Positions 60,120 to 64,000 of a DNA stretch of 64,000 bases are shown piece by piece. The position numbers and the translations under genes are program-made. Positions within the stretch are counted from its first letter, which is position 1, and the number at the start of each line of letters is the position of its first letter. Source of the DNA: Lepisosteus oculatus. Its lineage: Eukaryota > Chordata > Actinopteri > Semionotiformes > Lepisosteidae. The notes under the pieces were generated by a model. It saw only the letters and a list, made by a program, of their open reading frames with translations, had not been told where the DNA came from and did no database searches. Location of the stretch: NCBI RefSeq assembly GCF_040954835.1, contig NC_090698.1:2478501-2542500 (forward strand), in the 5' to 3' direction.

Positions 60120-61220
60120 ATGGGTCAATCCTCTTCCTCGTACTCCGCAGCCACCTCTGCCAAAGCGAAAGGGAAATCGGCGGAGAGAGCGGCCGCGAAC
60201 AGGCGAATGAAAATCCGCAGAATTGCAGGCGAGGAGCGGAGGGACGACCGGTTCGACAGGAATGCAGTGAAGAAGAAGGAGTCGCCTCGGATTGCGGAGA
60301 CGCTGCGGGGCACCGGAGCCGCAGAGGCGGGGCTGAACGGGAGCGGAGATCCGCAGGCTGGTCCCGGGCAGGGAGCAGACGAGCGGCTCAGGGCAGCTGC
60401 TGACGGGACCGAGAGGGGCCGCTGGGGGCTCCAGCCTGGGACGATCGGGGTCTCGGGCAATGGGGCGCTAGCGGGGGGCCCCGGCGATCGGTCTGTGGAT
60501 GAAACGCGTCTGGGGCGAGGGGCGAGAGAGGACGGACGGGGGGGCCGGGGCAGGAGCGGCGCGGCAGCCGACCCGGGGAGTGACGCCGCAGCCCTGCAGC
60601 CGCCGGACGGCGACCATGCGAGCGACGCGCCGGGCCGCAGCATGGACAAGCGCGGCGAAGAGGCCGGGCCCGGCGGCTCGGAGGAGCAGGCTGTGAGGCA
60701 GCGGCTGGAGCTGGACTTGCTCCTGGACGCGCACCGGGGCGGCGAGCAGGCGCCCGGCCGCCCCAGGGCCGCCGGCGGCAGGACGCAGAGCTGCCCGGCG
60801 GCCGCCCAGAGCTCGGACACCGGGCGTCCGGGCGGCGCCGTGCCTGGCGGGCCGGGGGTCCGGGCCGGGGAGCAGGAGGCGAGCTCCATCATCCCGGGCA
60901 GCCGCAGCTTCCCCGGCACCATCCCCCGGCTCATCGTCACCCGGGAGCCCAGCCCCTGCCGGGCGGCGGGCCAGCCGCTCCGCGACGAGGGGTCGCCCCC
61001 AGACACGCAGCCGGACGACGAGTCGCCGTGCTCGGACAGCGGCTGCGGCGGCTCCCCGGCGCCCTCCCTGCTCCTCCGCAAGCTGTCCAGCTCGTCGTCC
61101 GCCGGCCTCTCCTCCGCCTCGTCCTTCGAGGAGTCCGAGGACGACTTCGCCGGCAGCGACCCGGAGCCCCACAGCCTGGCGCCGCCGAGGACGCTGGGGA
61201 GCCCGGACGAGGCGCCCGGG
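60120..61220 (+). CDS. ITPKC: Inositol-trisphosphate 3-kinase C, first coding exon (partial gene)
   Basis: ITPKC converts Ins(1,4,5)P3 to Ins(1,3,4,5)P4 and so ends calcium release. Only the regulatory N-terminus (367 residues) is here. The exon closes in phase 0 at the donor 'gtgagt' (61221), and the catalytic exons lie past the window end. Family signals: IPRLIVTREP near 275-285 (human ITPKC PRLIITPETP), LRKLSSSSS near 320, and SSASSFEESEDDFAGSDPE near 335-352 (human SSASSFDESEDD). I chose the ATG at 60120 because it has G at -3 and +4, and the frame upstream offers no ATG. The protein begins MGQSSSSYS, a myristoylation-type start, followed by basic residues (KGKSAERAAANRRMKIRR). The middle is low-complexity Gly/Ala/Pro. 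ITPKC over ITPKB rests on these motifs and the AKT2 linkage. Confidence 0.85.
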
Positions 61221-64000
61221 GTGAGTGCCCTCCTCTCGCTTCTCTTGGCTGAAACAGTAGCGCTGAGCTGGACCGTACGCGAACTGTCACCCTCCGGTCC
61301 CGGGTAGCCAGAACAGGCCTGTCCAACAAGCGGAGGTGGGAGAGCTGCGTGCGTGTACCCCCATATACAGCCTGGACACAAAATGTGGGTTTGGGGGCCG
61401 GGGCTGCGTGCCCTCGCTGTGGGAGTCCAGGCCCAGTGTGGGGGGCTCAGTGTTCAGGAGTCCTGCCTGGACTCGGGAGTCTGACCTCCCACTTCAGCTA
61501 ATGAAATAGAAAGGATCCCCCGTCTGCCCCCGGGCGCCGGTCTGGCCGGAGGGGTGGACGGTGCGACTTTGTTCTATAAAGAGGGAAGGGGTGGGGGTGG
61601 GAGAGACCTCCCGTGCTGCCCTGCCGGGGGAGTTTCAGAAACCCGTCCGGGTCGCTGGTGAGGAGTTCGCTGCGTGCAAGGCGGGCGCACGGCCTGTTCC
61701 GTGTCCTCTCGGACACGCGTGTGCGCCCCGGCTCTGGGAGAGGCGCGCAGACGTTCCCGTCGGGTTGCGTTGCTCTGCCTTCGGGGGGGGCTGTCGGCCT
61801 GAGAGTCCCACCCCACCGGCCCGGCGATGAGGAATCCGTTGCACAGTGATAGGTTGTGCTGCTTGCCCAGAGCTTCTTGGTTCAGATCCAGGCTGTGCCA
61901 CGGACGTCGGAGGTCTCACGGCGCTCGGTCCTTCTCGTGAGATGGGAAGTGATTCGTCACTGACTGGTTGCCCGAATCTTTGCCAGACCTAGAGTGGAGA
62001 CTGTCACTGAGGACAGAACGGCCCCGAGCCTCTTCTGGGATCTGAACTGATCTGTGGTGGGAGGAGCCTCTGTGAAATCGTGTAGTCACCGAGACTCACT
62101 CAGAGGGACAAGTCCAGAGTCCTTTGGTGCATCCCATCTGTGGTGAAAACAAACGTGCTCAACATTTTGGCGCACAGCGTTTTCCAGGAGCATGAGCGCT
62201 ACGGGTACAAATCACCTGTACCGTCCGTATCCGTCGCAGAGACCAGTGGAGCGCGCAAGGGAGTCAGTCAAAGAGCCCTGCCAGGGGTGCAGGCTTCAGG
62301 GCCTGCTGCTGCTCTCGAACCCGAACCCCGGCCACCCATGGAGTCGCTGGCCTGAAAGTTTGCGTTTCACTCCCCCCTAGAAATTCACAAGGGCAGCAAC
62401 CGGGAGGAACAGTTCCGGGAAAAATCCCGCTTTTCCCCATTCCGCACTGTCACTGGACTATCGCCCCAGATGTCAACTGTCCTGGGGAACTGCACAATCG
62501 ACTGTTTGCAGTTGGCTCTTGCGAATGCCACGCGCCCGTCCTGGTCTGGTGGCAGCTCTGCTTCAGCGGGGCGGGGAGTCACGGACCAGGGCTTGCTCTG
62601 GAGCGAAGCTGAGCACAACTGGGAGCAGACTCACCCGGAGAAGCAGCTGACCGTTCTGTCGATCTTCACTGGGACTGATAAACACAGAAGCACTTCAGTC
62701 CACATTTTAATCGGGAAGCCATTTGTTCCTCTTTCAGAGTTGGCGTATCTGCCCCGTGGTTGTGTCCTGGGGTCAACAGTGTAGTGGAAGGGGTGGGAGT
62801 GATTCTAGAATCAGTCCAGGATGTTGTCGGGGGGGGGGTGGACGTGACCAGCTAGGCACTTAACAACAAAGCGCTTTTCACGAGGACGCGCTTGATCATC
62901 TCCTGCAGGGAAACAACACAGCAGGCAGGCAAACACCCCCAACGGAGAAGACAGTACAGCAGGAGAGGACATTGTCATGGTCTGAGAGTGCGTTTGCAGG
63001 GGGGGGGTGGAAGATTTCCTGTCTGTTCCTGGTACACCTGGGGCCGGGGGGTGTCTCCCAGGTGTCAGCAGTGGAAGTGTGGGCCCGGGTATGGCTGTGA
63101 CTGTCCGAGAGGCCAGCAAGGTGGACGGCCAGTGACCCCCAGGCCTCTGTACAGCCAGGCTTCAGTTCCACAAGGCTTGTTCTTGTCCAGCACACAACTA
63201 ATTCTGCCCCAGAGGTCCTGACTCAGCCTGATCCTGGTTCCTTTAAGAGCCTAGGCTTTATTTTGCTCGCGAAGCACTCATGTGTCCTAGATTTCTTGCT
63301 TAAATTGGAGCTGGAACAGCCTAGACTGCAGCCTAGATTTCAAGGTAGGTGCGTGCACACAAGCTGAATGTAAACTCTCACTGTAGTGGAGGAGGAAAGC
63401 GTGCGTTTCGGACAGGTGGTGCAAGCATGCAGCAGGTGTGCCCACCTCTCGGCGACGTGCCCGCAGGAGGCTGCTGGCAGTCGCTTCATCCCTGTGCCAG
63501 GAAGTGACCCCTGGGGTTTCAAAACATCCTGTCTGGTTTATAAGGACCGGTCCCGAGCAAGTGCTGAGACAGCGTAGATTATTTTCTCTTTCTGCGTGAA
63601 TTCCTAGTTGCCTCAGAAGTGCGAGAGGGGGCTCCGTCTGAGCCCCTGCGCTGGGGGGGGGTGTGGTCTGCATGCTGCTACGACAAGGGACGAGTTCTTC
63701 CGTCTTTAATTTTAGCTTTGCAGCCTGTCAAAGCAAAGCTGTTGCTCAGAGATATCCTGCAAGGAGGGCGTACGTGCGTGTTTTGCTTTGGGAGGGGATC
63801 GCGATGAGTTTCTGGGGCAAACTGTGCTGAGCTTTCACGCCTCCCTCAGGGCGAGGTGTCCAGCACCGCGGAGCGGAGTGACAAACCGGGCCTGACTCGC
63901 GCCACGTCTCTCAGTCGGGCCCGTTGCCCTGGGAGCCCGGCTGTAATGACGTGCTGGGGTGTAGGCAGACGTTACAGCAGAGGAATGTGTCCCGGCGGGG
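61221..64000 (+). other. ITPKC: ITPKC intron 1 (to window end)
   Basis: CpG-rich near the exon and then ordinary intron. I looked for the next ITPKC exon (expected to encode a PWKKLKTV-like block) and did not find it. G-rich tracts occur at 62827-62840 and 63000-63008. No other gene recognised. Confidence 0.5.

Noticed and set aside
60125-61381. A 418-codon minus-strand frame
   Set aside because: Antisense shadow of the ITPKC first exon in very GC-rich DNA; no known motif.

Overview
The window is vertebrate genomic DNA, most likely from a non-teleost ray-finned fish such as a gar. Genes are split by GT-AG introns and CpG-rich first exons. The repeats are fish-type: V-SINE-like tRNA SINEs, 5S rRNA-derived SINEs and CR1-like LINE debris. 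The set AKT2, CCNP (CNTD2) and ITPKC corresponds to human 19q13.2. The species assignment is inference.

Layout, all recognised genes on the plus strand. 1-2.0 kb: upstream DNA with a SINE inside a LINE fragment. 2.0-18.8 kb: AKT2, with a CpG-rich promoter and non-coding exon 1 ending at 2967, and 13 coding exons from 5823 to 17902 that give a complete 481-residue kinase. 19.7-20.7 kb: a 60-bp minisatellite. 22.8-30.4 kb: CCNP, nine coding exons, 362 residues. 31.2-32.6 kb: an E-box/CRE-rich candidate promoter. 38.2-42.3 kb: a CIPC family gene, three coding exons, 424 residues. 42.3-59.9 kb: no complete gene recognised, but repeats, two minisatellites and one orphan minus-strand exon of an SLC6 transporter. 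59.9-61.2 kb: promoter and first coding exon of ITPKC, whose kinase exons lie beyond the window.

AKT2 and ITPKC both act in phosphoinositide/inositol-phosphate signalling, CCNP is a cyclin, and CIPC is a repressor of the CLOCK-BMAL1 circadian activator. They are joined by ancestral linkage rather than a shared operon-like function. The most notable signals are the CIPC paralogue beside AKT2, E-boxes in front of it, CTCF-type motifs arranged around gene boundaries (some carried by a minisatellite and by a SINE), a myristoylation-plus-polybasic start on ITPKC, and the isolated SLC6 exon. No virus-derived element was recognised.
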